A stretch of DNA of 64,000 bases from Lachnospiraceae bacterium (GTDB lineage: Bacteria; Bacillota; Clostridia; Lachnospirales; Lachnospiraceae), in assembly GCA_017620255.1 (NCBI GenBank), contig JAFZQU010000012.1:55190-119189 (forward strand). Reading direction: 5' to 3'. Positions 26,340-34,957 of this stretch are shown one piece after another. The first letter of the stretch is position 1, and each line of letters opens with the position of its first letter. The notes under the pieces are model-generated. The model saw only the letters and a list, made by a program, of their open reading frames with translations. It did no database searches and was not told the DNA's origin. Both the position numbers and the translations under genes were made by a program.

Positions 26340-27462
26340 GCTCTGCCTCCACGTATTTTCTTAGTACAAAATGTATGGTCGTCCCTTCGCCTTCTTTGCC
26401 TGTTGCCCAGATATAGCCGCCATGATCCTCGATGATCTTGCGTACAATGGAAAGGCCGATCCCGCTGCCGCCCTGTGCCGAGTTCCTGGACGCATCCGTC
26501 CGGAAGAAACGGTCAAAGATATTGGGCAGGTCTTTGGCGGCGATCCCTTTTCCGTTATCCTCGATCTCCACCTGGATGCTGTCGTTGTTGTCAACGATGC
26601 AGATATCGATGCTGCCGTCCGGCTTATCCATGTACTTCACGGAGTTGCTGATGATATTGTTGATCACGCGCCTGAGCTGCTCAGGATCCGCTATGATCCG
26701 CGTGCCGCTCTCCACATAGTTGCTGTAGGTCAGTTTGATGTTCTTGGATTCCAGATCGAGTCCGATCTCTTCCACACAGTCATTGAAAAAGTCATTCACG
26801 TCGATCCTGTGGAAATTGTAGGGGATGCGGTTGGTGTCGATCTGGGAATACAGGGTCAGTTCGTTGATCAGCCTGTCCATCTCGTTGGCTTTGTTATAGA
26901 TCGTTTTGATGTAACGGTCCATCTTTTCCGGTGTGTCGGCAACACCGTCCATGATGCCTTCACAGTATCCCTTGATGGAGGTGATCGGGGTTTTTAAGTC
27001 ATGGGAAATGTTACTGACCAATTCCCGGTTGTCCTGGTCAAAACGCACTTTGGATTCCATGGTCTCCTTCACGGCCCGGCGCATCACGTCAAAGTTGTTG
27101 CACAGTTCGCTCAGTTCGTCCGTCCCGTCCGTTGCGATGGAGTAATCCAGGTTTCCTTTTGCCATCTGGCGCATGGCCTCGTTCAGCTTCCACACCGGCT
27201 TGGCAAAACTCTGATAGGTCTGGCTGGTGATCAGTAAACTCGTGATCACAAGGATGATCGTGATCGCAAACAGAAGCTGCACGAAAAAAGCCTGCAGCGT
27301 CACTGCAGAGAATTCGTAGGTCATATCCGGTTGCAGTACCGTCTCTCCGTACAGATGGCGGAAACGGTAAAGGCCGAGCAGGATAAATGTGATGCAGGTC
27401 AGTACGAGCGGTGCCACGACCATGATCAGGGCTGACCACATCAGCCGGGTCTTCAGTTTCAT
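26317..27462 (-). CDS. Membrane sensor histidine kinase
   Basis: A protein of 381 residues. Two membrane helices near residues 9-32 and 58-82 enclose a short extracytoplasmic loop of only about 26 residues, so sensing is probably within the membrane or through a partner. A HAMP segment (FAKPVWKLNEAMRQMAKGNL) precedes the H box LVSNISHDLKTPITSIKGYC. The catalytic domain shows INNIISNSVKYMDKP, EDNGKGIAAKDLP, DRFFRT and GGSGIGLSIVRKIIE. The architecture resembles cell-envelope stress kinases of Firmicutes. It is upstream of, and overlaps, its response regulator. The opposite strand carries a pseudouridine synthase. Confidence 0.92.
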   Translation of the reverse strand: MKLKTRLMWSALIMVVAPLVLTCITFILLGLYRFRHLYGETVLQPDMTYEFSAVTLQAFFVQLLFAITIILVITSLLITSQTYQSFAKPVWKLNEAMRQMAKGNLDYSIATDGTDELSELCNNFDVMRRAVKETMESKVRFDQDNRELVSNISHDLKTPITSIKGYCEGIMDGVADTPEKMDRYIKTIYNKANEMDRLINELTLYSQIDTNRIPYNFHRIDVNDFFNDCVEEIGLDLESKNIKLTYSNYVESGTRIIADPEQLRRVINNIISNSVKYMDKPDGSIDICIVDNNDSIQVEIEDNGKGIAAKDLPNIFDRFFRTDASRNSAQGGSGIGLSIVRKIIEDHGGYIWATGKEGEGTTIHFVLRKYVEAEHEQNTDY

Positions 27463-27494
27463 AACCTTGATCCTTTGCGCATATTCTTGCGCTC

Positions 27495-27503
27495 ATTATA
27501 TCA
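27495..27503 (-). promoter_or_regulatory. Extended -10 promoter of the kinase/regulator pair
   Basis: Minus strand TGATATAAT, a TGn-extended consensus -10, about 33 bases before the kinase start at 27462. No clear -35 box is present. Confidence 0.45.
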
Positions 27504-27591
27504 TACAGTTTTCACAATGACTCTAAACAATCAATAAAACTTTCTAAACATTTTCTTGTTCTCCCCTTCGTTTCGTCCTATAGTTATCTGT

Positions 27592-28248
27592 ATGAACATC
27601 CTGTATGAAGATGCGGAGCTGCTCGTGTGCGAAAAGCCCGCAGGGCTCGCAACACAGACTGCAAATGTCCGCGAAACGGATCTGGTCTCTGAGATCAGAA
27701 AATACCTGAATAACGGTTATGTGGGCGTGATCCACCGGCTCGACCGGCCGGTGGCAGGCCTGCTTGTATTTGCGAAGACCCCTGCTGCTGCCGCATCGCT
27801 CAGTAAACAGGTGCAGACAGAGGACATGGGCAAGACCTATCTGGCCTTTGCAGAAGGACGGATCGGGCAAACAGACGATCCCGTACTCCTGGAAAATTTC
27901 CTGCTGCACGACAGAAAGCGTTCCGTCGCGGTCGTTGTACCGGATAAAGAGGCCGCAAACAGAAAGGACTGCAAAAGAGCACGCCTTACTTATCGCGTCC
28001 TGTCCTATGATGAGACGGAAGATGTCACAAAACTGGAGATCCGACTGCAGACCGGCCGTTTCCATCAGATCCGTGCGCAACTGTCCCATATCGGGCACCC
28101 GGTCCTTGGCGACGTAAAATACGGCGCAAAAAAACCGGCTGCTTCCAAAGAAACAGCCGGCATCGCATTATTTGCATATCAATTGCGTTTCATGCATCCC
28201 GTGACCGGAAAAGAAATGTTCTTTCAGATGTCAAACAGTTTGCTGTAA
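27592..28248 (+). CDS. RluA/RluD family pseudouridine synthase
   Basis: A protein of 218 residues starting at ATG 27592 (MNILYEDAELLVCEKPAGLA); an in-frame start at 27556 would add residues unlike the family. The catalytic Asp is in VGVIHRLDRPVAGLLVFAKT, and the C-terminal RLQTGRFHQIRAQLSHIGHP and LGDVKYG motifs are complete. There is no S4 domain, so this is the short, single-domain form. The modified uridine in rRNA or tRNA cannot be predicted. Its 3' end overlaps the convergent pgi gene by 25 bases. Confidence 0.9.
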   Translation: MNILYEDAELLVCEKPAGLATQTANVRETDLVSEIRKYLNNGYVGVIHRLDRPVAGLLVFAKTPAAAASLSKQVQTEDMGKTYLAFAEGRIGQTDDPVLLENFLLHDRKRSVAVVVPDKEAANRKDCKRARLTYRVLSYDETEDVTKLEIRLQTGRFHQIRAQLSHIGHPVLGDVKYGAKKPAASKETAGIALFAYQLRFMHPVTGKEMFFQMSNSLL

Positions 28249-29807
28249 GCTGCAAGCGCCCCGTCCGTTTCATGTGCAAGCACTCTCTTTGCAAGCACTT
28301 TCCCGAGCTGAACACCTTCCTGGTCAAAACTGTTCACGTTCCACAGGAATCCCTGGAACATGATCTTATTCTCATAATGGGACAGGAGCGCACCCAGTGT
28401 GGCAGGCGTGAGCGCATCTCCGTAGATCAGACTGGACGGACGGCCGCCGGCAAAATTCTTATTACGGTTCTCGTCCTGCTTGCCGCAGGCAAACGCCATG
28501 ATCTGCGCAACAACATTGGCACACAGTTTCTGCTGGCTGGTGCTTCCCTGAATGTCCACATCCACGCCGCACTGTCCTTCCTTAAATGCAATGAACTGGA
28601 TCGGGATGATGTCGGTTCCCTGATGGAGCAGCTGATAGAAAGAATGCTGTCCGTTCGTACCCGGTTCTCCGAAGATCAGGGGACCTGTCAGATAAGAGAC
28701 AGGCTCGCCGAAACGGTTAACGGATTTACCGTTACTCTCCATGTCCGCCTGCTGCAGATGTGCCGGGAAACGGCTCAGTGCCTGCGAATACGGCAGTACG
28801 GCAGTTGCGCTGTGGCCGCAGACATTGCGTTCGTACACACCGATCAGCGCATCGAGCATGGCCGGGTTCTTTGTGATATCCTTATTCTTTGCCAGTGCGT
28901 CCTCTGCGGCCGCACCGTCTAAAAATGCCGCGAACACATCCGGTCCGAATGCAAGCGACAGGACCGCGCCGCCGACTGCGGAACAGGAAGAGAACCGTCC
29001 GCCGATATAATCATCCATAAAGAACGCAGCCAGATAGTCCTTGCTGGACGCAAGCGGCGAAGATTCACTGGTCACGGCGATCATATGTCTGCTCGGATCC
29101 AGTCCCGCCTTCTTCAGCGCATCCTTTACAAACGACTCATTTGTCAGGGTTTCCAGTGTGGTTCCGGATTTGGAGACCAGAATGAACAGGGCATGTTCCA
29201 CATCCGTTGTCTGCAGAACTGCCGCGGCATCATCCGGGTCGACATTACTGATAAAACGCGCTTCCATTTTCAGCGTGTGATTTTTCCTTGCCCAGTTTTC
29301 CAGTGCGATATACATGGCGCGGGGACCTAGGTCCGAACCGCCGATACCGATCTGGACAACCGTTGTAAACTTCTCGCCTTTTGCATTGGCGATCTCACCG
29401 GAATGCACCTTTTGTGCAAAAGCAGCGATGTTCTTCTGCTGTGTGGTGTAAAATTCTCTCTTATTGACGCCTTCCGCGACAACATCCTCTCCAAGCTGGC
29501 CGCGTGTTAAATGATGCAGCACAAGACGTTTCTCGCCTGTGTTGATCACCGCACCGTTATAGAGTTCCTCAAACTTTTCCGTCAGTTCCGCTTCGTCCGC
29601 AAGATCCTGCAGACACTTTAAGAGATCCGCATCGACTTCCTTGGCGGCATAATTATAGTGCATATTTTCCGCCATTTTCACATCGTATTCGCGTACGCGT
29701 GCACTTCCCTGCTCACCTGACAGAACGTCTGCCAGATTGACTTTTGCCTTCTTCTGCGCAAGCGCCTTGAAAGAATTAAGCTGATCCAGATTATTCCATG
29801 TTGGCAT
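28224..29807 (-). CDS. pgi: Glucose-6-phosphate isomerase
   Basis: A protein of 527 residues with the SIS-fold isomerase motifs: VQIGIGGSDLGPRAMYIALE, FILVSKSGTTLETLTNESFV, the PGI signature AVGGAVLSLAFG and the C-terminal LWNVNSFDQEGVQLGK. It interconverts glucose-6-phosphate and fructose-6-phosphate in glycolysis. The size resembles the longer proteobacterial/eukaryotic-like form rather than the roughly 450-residue form common in bacilli. It has a consensus promoter and is transcribed alone toward the pseudouridine synthase. Confidence 0.95.
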   Translation of the reverse strand: MPTWNNLDQLNSFKALAQKKAKVNLADVLSGEQGSARVREYDVKMAENMHYNYAAKEVDADLLKCLQDLADEAELTEKFEELYNGAVINTGEKRLVLHHLTRGQLGEDVVAEGVNKREFYTTQQKNIAAFAQKVHSGEIANAKGEKFTTVVQIGIGGSDLGPRAMYIALENWARKNHTLKMEARFISNVDPDDAAAVLQTTDVEHALFILVSKSGTTLETLTNESFVKDALKKAGLDPSRHMIAVTSESSPLASSKDYLAAFFMDDYIGGRFSSCSAVGGAVLSLAFGPDVFAAFLDGAAAEDALAKNKDITKNPAMLDALIGVYERNVCGHSATAVLPYSQALSRFPAHLQQADMESNGKSVNRFGEPVSYLTGPLIFGEPGTNGQHSFYQLLHQGTDIIPIQFIAFKEGQCGVDVDIQGSTSQQKLCANVVAQIMAFACGKQDENRNKNFAGGRPSSLIYGDALTPATLGALLSHYENKIMFQGFLWNVNSFDQEGVQLGKVLAKRVLAHETDGALAAYSKLFDI

Positions 29808-29842
29808 ATCGATCCCTCCGTTTCGCGTAATATCTTTTTGAG

Positions 29843-29871
29843 ATTATACTTGAATTTCCGCCTGATTTCAA
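29843..29871 (-). promoter_or_regulatory. Sigma-A promoter of pgi
   Basis: Minus strand TTGAAA (29871-29866), 17-base spacer, TATAAT (29848-29843), followed by a leader of about 30 bases and GGAGGG before the pgi start at 29807. Confidence 0.75.
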
Positions 29872-29919
29872 CCGCGCGCCCTGCTTGACAAAAAACACCA
29901 TATCCTTAAAATGGGATTT

Positions 29920-30984
29920 ATGAAAAAAATAATCCTGACGGGCGGCGGAACAGCCGGCCATGTAACCCCCAATATCGCCCTGCTGCCGGCACTTAGGGAA
30001 GCGGGCTATGAAGTACAGTATATCGGTTCTTATGAAGGAATGGAAAAATCGCTCATCGCTGATTATGACATTCCCTATCACGGTATTTCCTCCGGCAAAC
30101 TGCGCCGTTATTTTGATCTGAAAAATTTTACGGACCCGTTCCGTGTGATCAAAGGTTTCTTTGAAGCAAAGAAGCTGATCCGGGAGACCGCTCCGGATGT
30201 GGTCTTCTCCAAGGGCGGCTTTGTGGCTGTTCCGGTCGTTCTGGCAGCCGGGTTAAGAAAGATCCCCGTGATCATTCATGAATCCGACATGACGCCGGGG
30301 CTGGCAAACAAGCTCTGCTTTTCAAGCGCTGCAAAGATCTGCTGCAACTTTCCGGAAACCATGGAAAACCTTCCGGCCGGCAAGGCGGTTTTGACGGGCT
30401 GTCCGATCCGCGCGGAATTAAAAGAAGGGGATGCAGACCGTGCCCGTTCATTCTGTAAGATCACCGGTGATAAACCCGTGATCCTCATCATGGGCGGATC
30501 ACTCGGTGCTGCCAATGTCAACGCCGTTATACGCAGAAATCTGCCGGAACTTCTTTCGCGTTTCACGCTGATCCATCTGTGCGGCAAAGAAAAACTGGAC
30601 AAAACCCTGTTAAATACGCCGGGATATGTCCAGTTTGAATATATCAAAGATGAATTGAAAGATCTGTTTGCGCTCAGCGACCTGGTGATCTCCAGAGCCG
30701 GCGCCAATGCGATCTGCGAACTGCTCTATCTGCAGAAGCCGAATCTCCTGATCCCGCTTTCCAAAAACGCAAGCCGCGGCGACCAGGTATTAAATGCAAG
30801 GTCCTTTGAAAAACAGGGGTTCTCCATGGTCCTTGAGGAAGAAGAGATCACGGATGAACGCTTCCTGCAAACCGTTTCGGATCTCTATGAAAACCGCGAC
30901 ACCTATGTCAGGGCCATGCAGGCGTCCGCACAGGGCGATGCAGTTTCCACGATCCTGAAACTGCTTGAAGAAGTAAGGAAGTGA
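29920..30984 (+). CDS. murG: UDP-N-acetylglucosamine--N-acetylmuramyl-(pentapeptide) pyrophosphoryl-undecaprenol GlcNAc transferase
   Basis: A protein of 354 residues from ATG 29920 (MKKIILTGGGTAGHVTPNIA); an ATG three codons earlier is also in frame and the ribosome site is weak for both. MurG landmarks are the glycine-rich GGGTAGHVTPN loop, FSKGGFVAVPVVLAA, HESDMTPGLANKL, the second loop IMGGSLGAANVN and the donor-binding SRAGANAICELLYLQKPNLL. It makes lipid II from lipid I at the inner membrane face. It is separate from the usual division-and-wall cluster. Its stop directly abuts the stop of the convergent HIT gene. Confidence 0.94.
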   Translation: MKKIILTGGGTAGHVTPNIALLPALREAGYEVQYIGSYEGMEKSLIADYDIPYHGISSGKLRRYFDLKNFTDPFRVIKGFFEAKKLIRETAPDVVFSKGGFVAVPVVLAAGLRKIPVIIHESDMTPGLANKLCFSSAAKICCNFPETMENLPAGKAVLTGCPIRAELKEGDADRARSFCKITGDKPVILIMGGSLGAANVNAVIRRNLPELLSRFTLIHLCGKEKLDKTLLNTPGYVQFEYIKDELKDLFALSDLVISRAGANAICELLYLQKPNLLIPLSKNASRGDQVLNARSFEKQGFSMVLEEEEITDERFLQTVSDLYENRDTYVRAMQASAQGDAVSTILKLLEEVRK

Positions 30985-31395
30985 TCACATCTTCAGCTGT
31001 TCGCAAAGTGCTTTTTGTGCTTCCGCATCCGGATCTGTCTGTTTCCAGGTTAGACCTGCCCCGTCATTTTCATAACGCGGGATCAGGTGCAGGTGAAAAT
31101 GGAAGACCGTCTGTCCTGCGCATGCACCGTTGTTCTGCACCAGATTAAAGCCGGCACATCCGAGTTTCTCCGTCATGTGTCCGGCCATTTTTTTGGCAAG
31201 TCTCATGGCATCGGCAGCCACATCCGCATCAATGCCGTACAGATCATCATAGTGATCTTTCGGAAGGATCAGTGCGTGTCCCTTTGTAGCCGGTGCCGCA
31301 TCCAGAATGACACGGAAACCGTTGTCCTCATAGATCGTATTTGTCGGGATCTCCCCGTTCGCCAGTTTGCAGAAAATGCAATCGTCTTTTTTCAT
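30985..31395 (-). CDS. HIT family protein (histidine-triad hydrolase)
   Basis: A protein of 136 residues with the histidine-triad motif HFHLHLIPRY and an N-terminal CIFCKLANGEIP whose two Cys can bind zinc with later His residues. ALILPKDHYDDLY is the usual middle segment. HIT proteins hydrolyse nucleoside phosphoramidates or dinucleoside polyphosphates. Its start codon overlaps the stop of the flavodoxin-like gene by 4 bases, so the two are translated together. Its precise substrate is unknown. Confidence 0.93.
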   Translation of the reverse strand: MKKDDCIFCKLANGEIPTNTIYEDNGFRVILDAAPATKGHALILPKDHYDDLYGIDADVAADAMRLAKKMAGHMTEKLGCAGFNLVQNNGACAGQTVFHFHLHLIPRYENDGAGLTWKQTDPDAEAQKALCEQLKM

Positions 31396-32405
31396 GAATC
31401 CGTTCCTTCCCCTTTCTCAAACCGGAAAAGCTGATCCAGCATACGAAGCAGTCTCAGATCTCCTTTTACCTGTATCCGTCCGGACATGAAAGCCGTCTGG
31501 AAAGAAATGCGTCCCGAAAGGATCTCTTCAATGGTATCCGCATCCAGTTTACAAAGCACATCCTGTTCATCCGGATTTCCGTAATAACACTCCAGGTCGC
31601 CTTCCCTGATATCTATGATCAGCGGTTTCTTACGCTCCTTGATCATCAGTTTATAAACGGCGCTCATATTACTCTGTTTTTTGTAATGCGACTTGAAATC
31701 TTCCAGATAGATCGTATTCTCGTCGATGTCCTTATGTTCCAGTTTCTCTTTGAAAAAGCTGGCCAGTTCCTGAATATCCTCTTTCTGCTGTGCAACATAA
31801 GCATCATCTGCCGCATATCTGCTCAACTGCTCGGTCTCCTGCGGGGTCAGCGCGATCATGCTGGTCGCATCCACCTGGCGTTTGACTGCCTGGTTGCTGG
31901 CCGGCAGCGAAGGCGTTTTCTGCGAGATCGTGCGGTACATCTGTTCCGCTTTTTTCTCGATGAGCGTCTGATAATCCTTGTTCAGTTCAAACGACATCAT
32001 ATCGTCCACATACCCGCATAACCCGCTGCAGGGAAGTCCGCCGAGGATCTCCCAGGCGATCGACAGATTGGTCTTGGCTTCCCGCTCGCCGGTCGTAGTA
32101 GACATGACGATCGGGCACATATAGGTTGTTTTGATCTTTTCACGGTTTCCGTACAGCCAGCATGCATCCAGAAACTGCAGCATATAGCCGCCCATGCCGA
32201 ACCATTCCACCGTGGAGGCTAACACGATGCCGTCCGCATCGTTAATGGAAGCCGGAAGGGAAGTGATCTTGCTTTTCAGTTCGTGCAGATTGAACCGTTC
32301 CACGCGTACATTCAGTTCATTTAGGACCGTTTCAAACCGGTTTACGACATACAGCGTCGGGTCATCCACCATGCCCCTTCCGCCATAATAAATATTGATC
32401 TTCAT
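31392..32405 (-). CDS. Flavodoxin-like fold protein with C-terminal SCP2-like domain
   Basis: A protein of 337 residues starting at ATG 32405 (MKINIYYGGRGMVDDPTLYV) after GAGGA. Residues 1-160 look like an NADPH-dependent FMN reductase/flavodoxin fold (DGIVLASTVEWFGMGGYMLQ, CPIVMSTTTGEREAK). A variable middle rich in Gln and Glu follows. The C-terminal 95 residues (SAVYKLMIKERKKPLIIDIR to GRISFQTAFMSGRIQVKGDL) match the sterol-carrier-protein-2 lipid-binding fold. This two-domain form is seen in clostridia; its role is unknown, perhaps redox with a hydrophobic ligand. It precedes the HIT gene. Confidence 0.78.
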   Translation of the reverse strand: MKINIYYGGRGMVDDPTLYVVNRFETVLNELNVRVERFNLHELKSKITSLPASINDADGIVLASTVEWFGMGGYMLQFLDACWLYGNREKIKTTYMCPIVMSTTTGEREAKTNLSIAWEILGGLPCSGLCGYVDDMMSFELNKDYQTLIEKKAEQMYRTISQKTPSLPASNQAVKRQVDATSMIALTPQETEQLSRYAADDAYVAQQKEDIQELASFFKEKLEHKDIDENTIYLEDFKSHYKKQSNMSAVYKLMIKERKKPLIIDIREGDLECYYGNPDEQDVLCKLDADTIEEILSGRISFQTAFMSGRIQVKGDLRLLRMLDQLFRFEKGEGTDS

Positions 32406-32448
32406 GTGGGGATCCTCACCATCGGAAATTGTTGTTTTCTTATGGTTT

Positions 32449-32477
32449 AGCATATCATTTCCCCTAAATCCAGTCAA
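32449..32477 (-). promoter_or_regulatory. Promoter of the flavodoxin/SCP2-HIT pair
   Basis: Minus strand TTGACT (32477-32472), 17 bases, TATGCT (32454-32449). The -35 box overlaps the last codons of the upstream gene. This separates the pair from the Tad locus. Confidence 0.6.
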
Positions 32478-33223
32478 TGGAATTTCAGAAGCAGGAGGCA
32501 CATCGTAAAGCACAGGACAAGCGCAAAAACAGTGGCAAATCCGAGAACGCCGAGCGATCCCGTTTTCCTGTGAGGTGTCTCCGGTATGACGGTGCTTACC
32601 CTGTTATTCCTATCCTGTTCCTCCCGCTCCGTATGAACGGGCAGGACTTTCTCCGCCGGAGCGCGCTCTGTTGCAAGCAGCCGGTCCATGCTCAGATCCC
32701 CTGTCATGATCTGCTTATAGAAACCGTATGCAAGATCGATCGCACAGTCATCACTGTGATCCGTGATCGTGATCAGATACTCCGCAAGTTCCTGCATCCC
32801 TGTCTGAACGGGAACAGACCAAAGCGGACAGCAACAGAGAAAAAACCCGTGATCGTTCTGGTCTGAATAATAGATGTATGCCGGATCCAAAAGGATATGT
32901 CCGGTGTCGATCAGATATTCCTCCGCACACTGAAACGCCGTCCGGATGCTGCCGATCAGGTTCCGCATCATTTCCGCCCGTATGCCCGTCCGATCATAAA
33001 GCTGTTTTAGCGGTGTCTTGCCGGTCACCGGATACCGGTAGCTGATCCTTCCGTCAATGTAATTCTGTTTCAGCGGCAGCAGCGAAGCCATCCTGTTTTC
33101 TGTCAGCATATGCGTCTCCAGAAGCACACCCTCCGCATCCTGCAGCCCCTGTTCCTTATCATCCTGTTCTTCTATGACCAGATAGGATTCATCTATCGTC
33201 CGGTCTGTTGTGATCTTCAGCAA
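32474..33223 (-). CDS. Tad-locus DUF6382-type protein without FHA domain
   Basis: A protein of 249 residues. Translation starts at TTG 33223, six bases after AGGAGG, which lies inside the end of the upstream TadE-like gene. The N-terminal 190 residues (LLETHMLTENRMASLLPLKQ, GRISYRYPVTGKTPLKQLYD, ILLDPAYIYYSDQND) match the DUF6382 type found in clostridial Tad loci. Relatives usually end in an FHA phosphopeptide-binding domain. Here a charged linker leads instead to one C-terminal helix (LGVLGFATVFALVLCFTMCL) and stops. It is probably a cytoplasmic domain anchored by its tail that helps assemble or regulate the pilus motor. Confidence 0.7.
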   Translation of the reverse strand: MLKITTDRTIDESYLVIEEQDDKEQGLQDAEGVLLETHMLTENRMASLLPLKQNYIDGRISYRYPVTGKTPLKQLYDRTGIRAEMMRNLIGSIRTAFQCAEEYLIDTGHILLDPAYIYYSDQNDHGFFLCCCPLWSVPVQTGMQELAEYLITITDHSDDCAIDLAYGFYKQIMTGDLSMDRLLATERAPAEKVLPVHTEREEQDRNNRVSTVIPETPHRKTGSLGVLGFATVFALVLCFTMCLLLLKFH

Positions 33224-33226
33224 TTC

Positions 33227-33646
33227 TTACCTCCTTTTGGACCGGATATACGCCGTTTCATCGATCCGCTCCGTACTCATCGAGGTTTCATACACATATC
33301 TGTCACGGATCAGTTTGAGAAACAGGCCTTCCCGCACATTCATATTTCCTTTTACCGCGACAGAAACCTTTTCCCGGTCGATCCGGATACTCTTTTCCAG
33401 ATCCCATTTGCCAAGCAGGCGGATCTCTTCCATGGCTTCCTGCATTTCCCGCCTTGCCTCTGTATCGTCCCGGATCAGGCTTCCACGGATAAGTGCTGCA
33501 GAACAGCCCTTTTGGATCGCGGCGATATCATGCAGATAGTACAGCGAAAAAAAGAGAAATAAAAAAACACCGATCAAAAACGGCATCAGCAATGTCAGTT
33601 CAACGGTCATGCTCCCGCACAGCCTTTTCAGTGATCTCAAATACAT
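33227..33646 (-). CDS. TadE-like pseudopilin (small)
   Basis: A protein of 139 residues with a short basic N-terminus, the prepilin-like GSMTVELTLLMPFLIGVFLF (Glu five residues into the hydrophobic stretch) and an extracellular part of about 100 residues that is rich in charged residues. This is the TadE pattern, minor pseudopilins processed by the Tad prepilin peptidase. It lies between the peptidase gene and the DUF6382-type gene. The hydrophobic segment carries the conserved Glu that aligns subunits in the filament. Confidence 0.78.
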   Translation of the reverse strand: MYLRSLKRLCGSMTVELTLLMPFLIGVFLFLFFSLYYLHDIAAIQKGCSAALIRGSLIRDDTEARREMQEAMEEIRLLGKWDLEKSIRIDREKVSVAVKGNMNVREGLFLKLIRDRYVYETSMSTERIDETAYIRSKRR

Positions 33647-33656
33647 AGGATACCCT

Positions 33657-34097
33657 CTATTCCTTAACCGCCGATACGATCAGGACGGTCACAAAAGCGC
33701 CGAGTAAAAAAGGGGCAAACGGAAGTGTATCTGTCTTGTTCTTTCGTTTTGCGATGAGCAAAGCAGCACCCGCAAGCCCGCTGATCACAAAGGCGAGCAA
33801 AGCAGTCCTTAAGATCGCTTCCGCACCTGCCATATAACCGGCGGTCAAAAGCAGGATCCCATCCCCCGTTCCGATCCAGTTCTTTTTCAGAACATGGAGA
33901 AAAAGCACCAAAAGCCCCGGCAAAAGTCTGAGTATTCCTTCAAGGACCCCCATCCACCAGTGGCCGCAGATCCCCCTGTACAGAAATCCGAGCACGAAAA
34001 AAAGCAGACAAAGTGAACCGGAGATCTCTCTTTTCCGGATATCCGTGTATGTGCAGACAGACAGCAGGATCAATATCAGTCCGTTCAGTATCCGCAT
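33657..34097 (-). CDS. Type IV prepilin peptidase (A24 family), second copy
   Basis: A membrane protein of 146 residues from ATG 34097; an ATG at 34106 sits only two bases after GGAGG. The two catalytic Asp motifs of A24 aspartic peptidases are visible as TYTDIRKREI and GTGDGILLLTAGYMAG, and about five helices follow the CpaA/TadV plan without a methylase domain. It cleaves the leader of Flp or TadE-type prepilins at the cytoplasmic membrane face. A second peptidase lies at 40124-40555, so the locus carries two. Its start overlaps the preceding gene by 13 bases. Confidence 0.82.
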   Translation of the reverse strand: MRILNGLILILLSVCTYTDIRKREISGSLCLLFFVLGFLYRGICGHWWMGVLEGILRLLPGLLVLFLHVLKKNWIGTGDGILLLTAGYMAGAEAILRTALLAFVISGLAGAALLIAKRKNKTDTLPFAPFLLGAFVTVLIVSAVKE

Positions 34098-34927
34098 CTG
34101 GAACATGGCCTCCTGTTTCCAACCTGACTGAGCGGGATCGCTCTCACACTCCGGCTCAACCCGCTGCAGGTTAATGTGTTGTGATAGCAGTCTCCGTCCG
34201 TTGTGATGTATAGCGGTGCATCCCCCTTTTTCGGATGACAGTGCCGGCACGGTTTATAGCGGTCTCCGTCAGTATTGCAGAGACTGTCTATATCCGCACC
34301 GTCCGCCTCGCTGATATGCAGGCGGATGTGCGTGCAGTTTCTGCTCCTGTGATATACCTGTGAATCTTCCGTGATATATACATAGATCTCCGTCCCCGCT
34401 GCATTTCTTCCGTGCAGACCGTTTTCATACCCGATCCATCTGTGAAACAGCACATGCTGGCAGAATTCCCTGTGAAACAGGCGGAAAGGATCGAACATCA
34501 GCTTTGCCGTATACTGCACACTCAGATCTGCAAATTCCGTGTCCGTCAGATCACTTCCGGAAAAATCAAGACCGTCCGCGCCACCCTCGACAGGGATCTG
34601 ATCCGCAGAGCGCAGCTTCCCTCTCATGCGGCTGACCGCTTTTGAAAGATCCGTGGCATCTGATTCATACACTTTTTCGCTGATGCCGATCCCTTCTTCA
34701 AAAAGGATCTGCTGCAGACGGATGGAGAACGCCAACAGATGAAGCGTGGACAAAAGCGTCAGCATAAAGAACAAAAACAGCGGTACGACCAGTGCGGCTT
34801 CAACGGCAAGGCTTCCGCCTGCAACAAGCGGCCCTGAAATACTCTCTTTCGATGTGGGCAGTAGTTGGCATATTCGGATTCTTTTCCGTCCGGAGAGAAT
34901 GTGGGTTTTCGATTCGAAAGAGAGCAC
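34085..34927 (-). CDS. TadE-like pseudopilin with C-terminal double Cys/His module
   Basis: A protein of 280 residues, probably starting at GTG 34927 behind AGGAG. After a basic leader comes the TadE segment GSLAVEAALVVPLFLFFMLT and an extracellular domain. From about residue 178 the tail holds two copies of one motif: VYITEDSQVYHRSRNCTHI ... YKPCRHC and LYITTDGDCYHNTLTCSGL ... RPCSRCG. The spacing of Tyr-His, Cys and the later Cys-x2-Cys suggests two small metal-binding modules. Similar motifs occur at the ends of various secreted clostridial proteins. Its function on a pilus-associated protein is unknown, but it would be displayed outside the cell. Confidence 0.72.
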   Translation of the reverse strand: MLSFESKTHILSGRKRIRICQLLPTSKESISGPLVAGGSLAVEAALVVPLFLFFMLTLLSTLHLLAFSIRLQQILFEEGIGISEKVYESDATDLSKAVSRMRGKLRSADQIPVEGGADGLDFSGSDLTDTEFADLSVQYTAKLMFDPFRLFHREFCQHVLFHRWIGYENGLHGRNAAGTEIYVYITEDSQVYHRSRNCTHIRLHISEADGADIDSLCNTDGDRYKPCRHCHPKKGDAPLYITTDGDCYHNTLTCSGLSRSVRAIPLSQVGNRRPCSRCGY

Positions 34928-34957
34928 TTCGCGACCACTCCTTTACAGACTTGCCGG

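Noticed and set aside
27592..28248. Longer pseudouridine synthase from ATG 27556
   Set aside because: The extra 12 residues (MFSPSFRPIVIC) do not fit the family, and MNILYEDAELL is the usual start.
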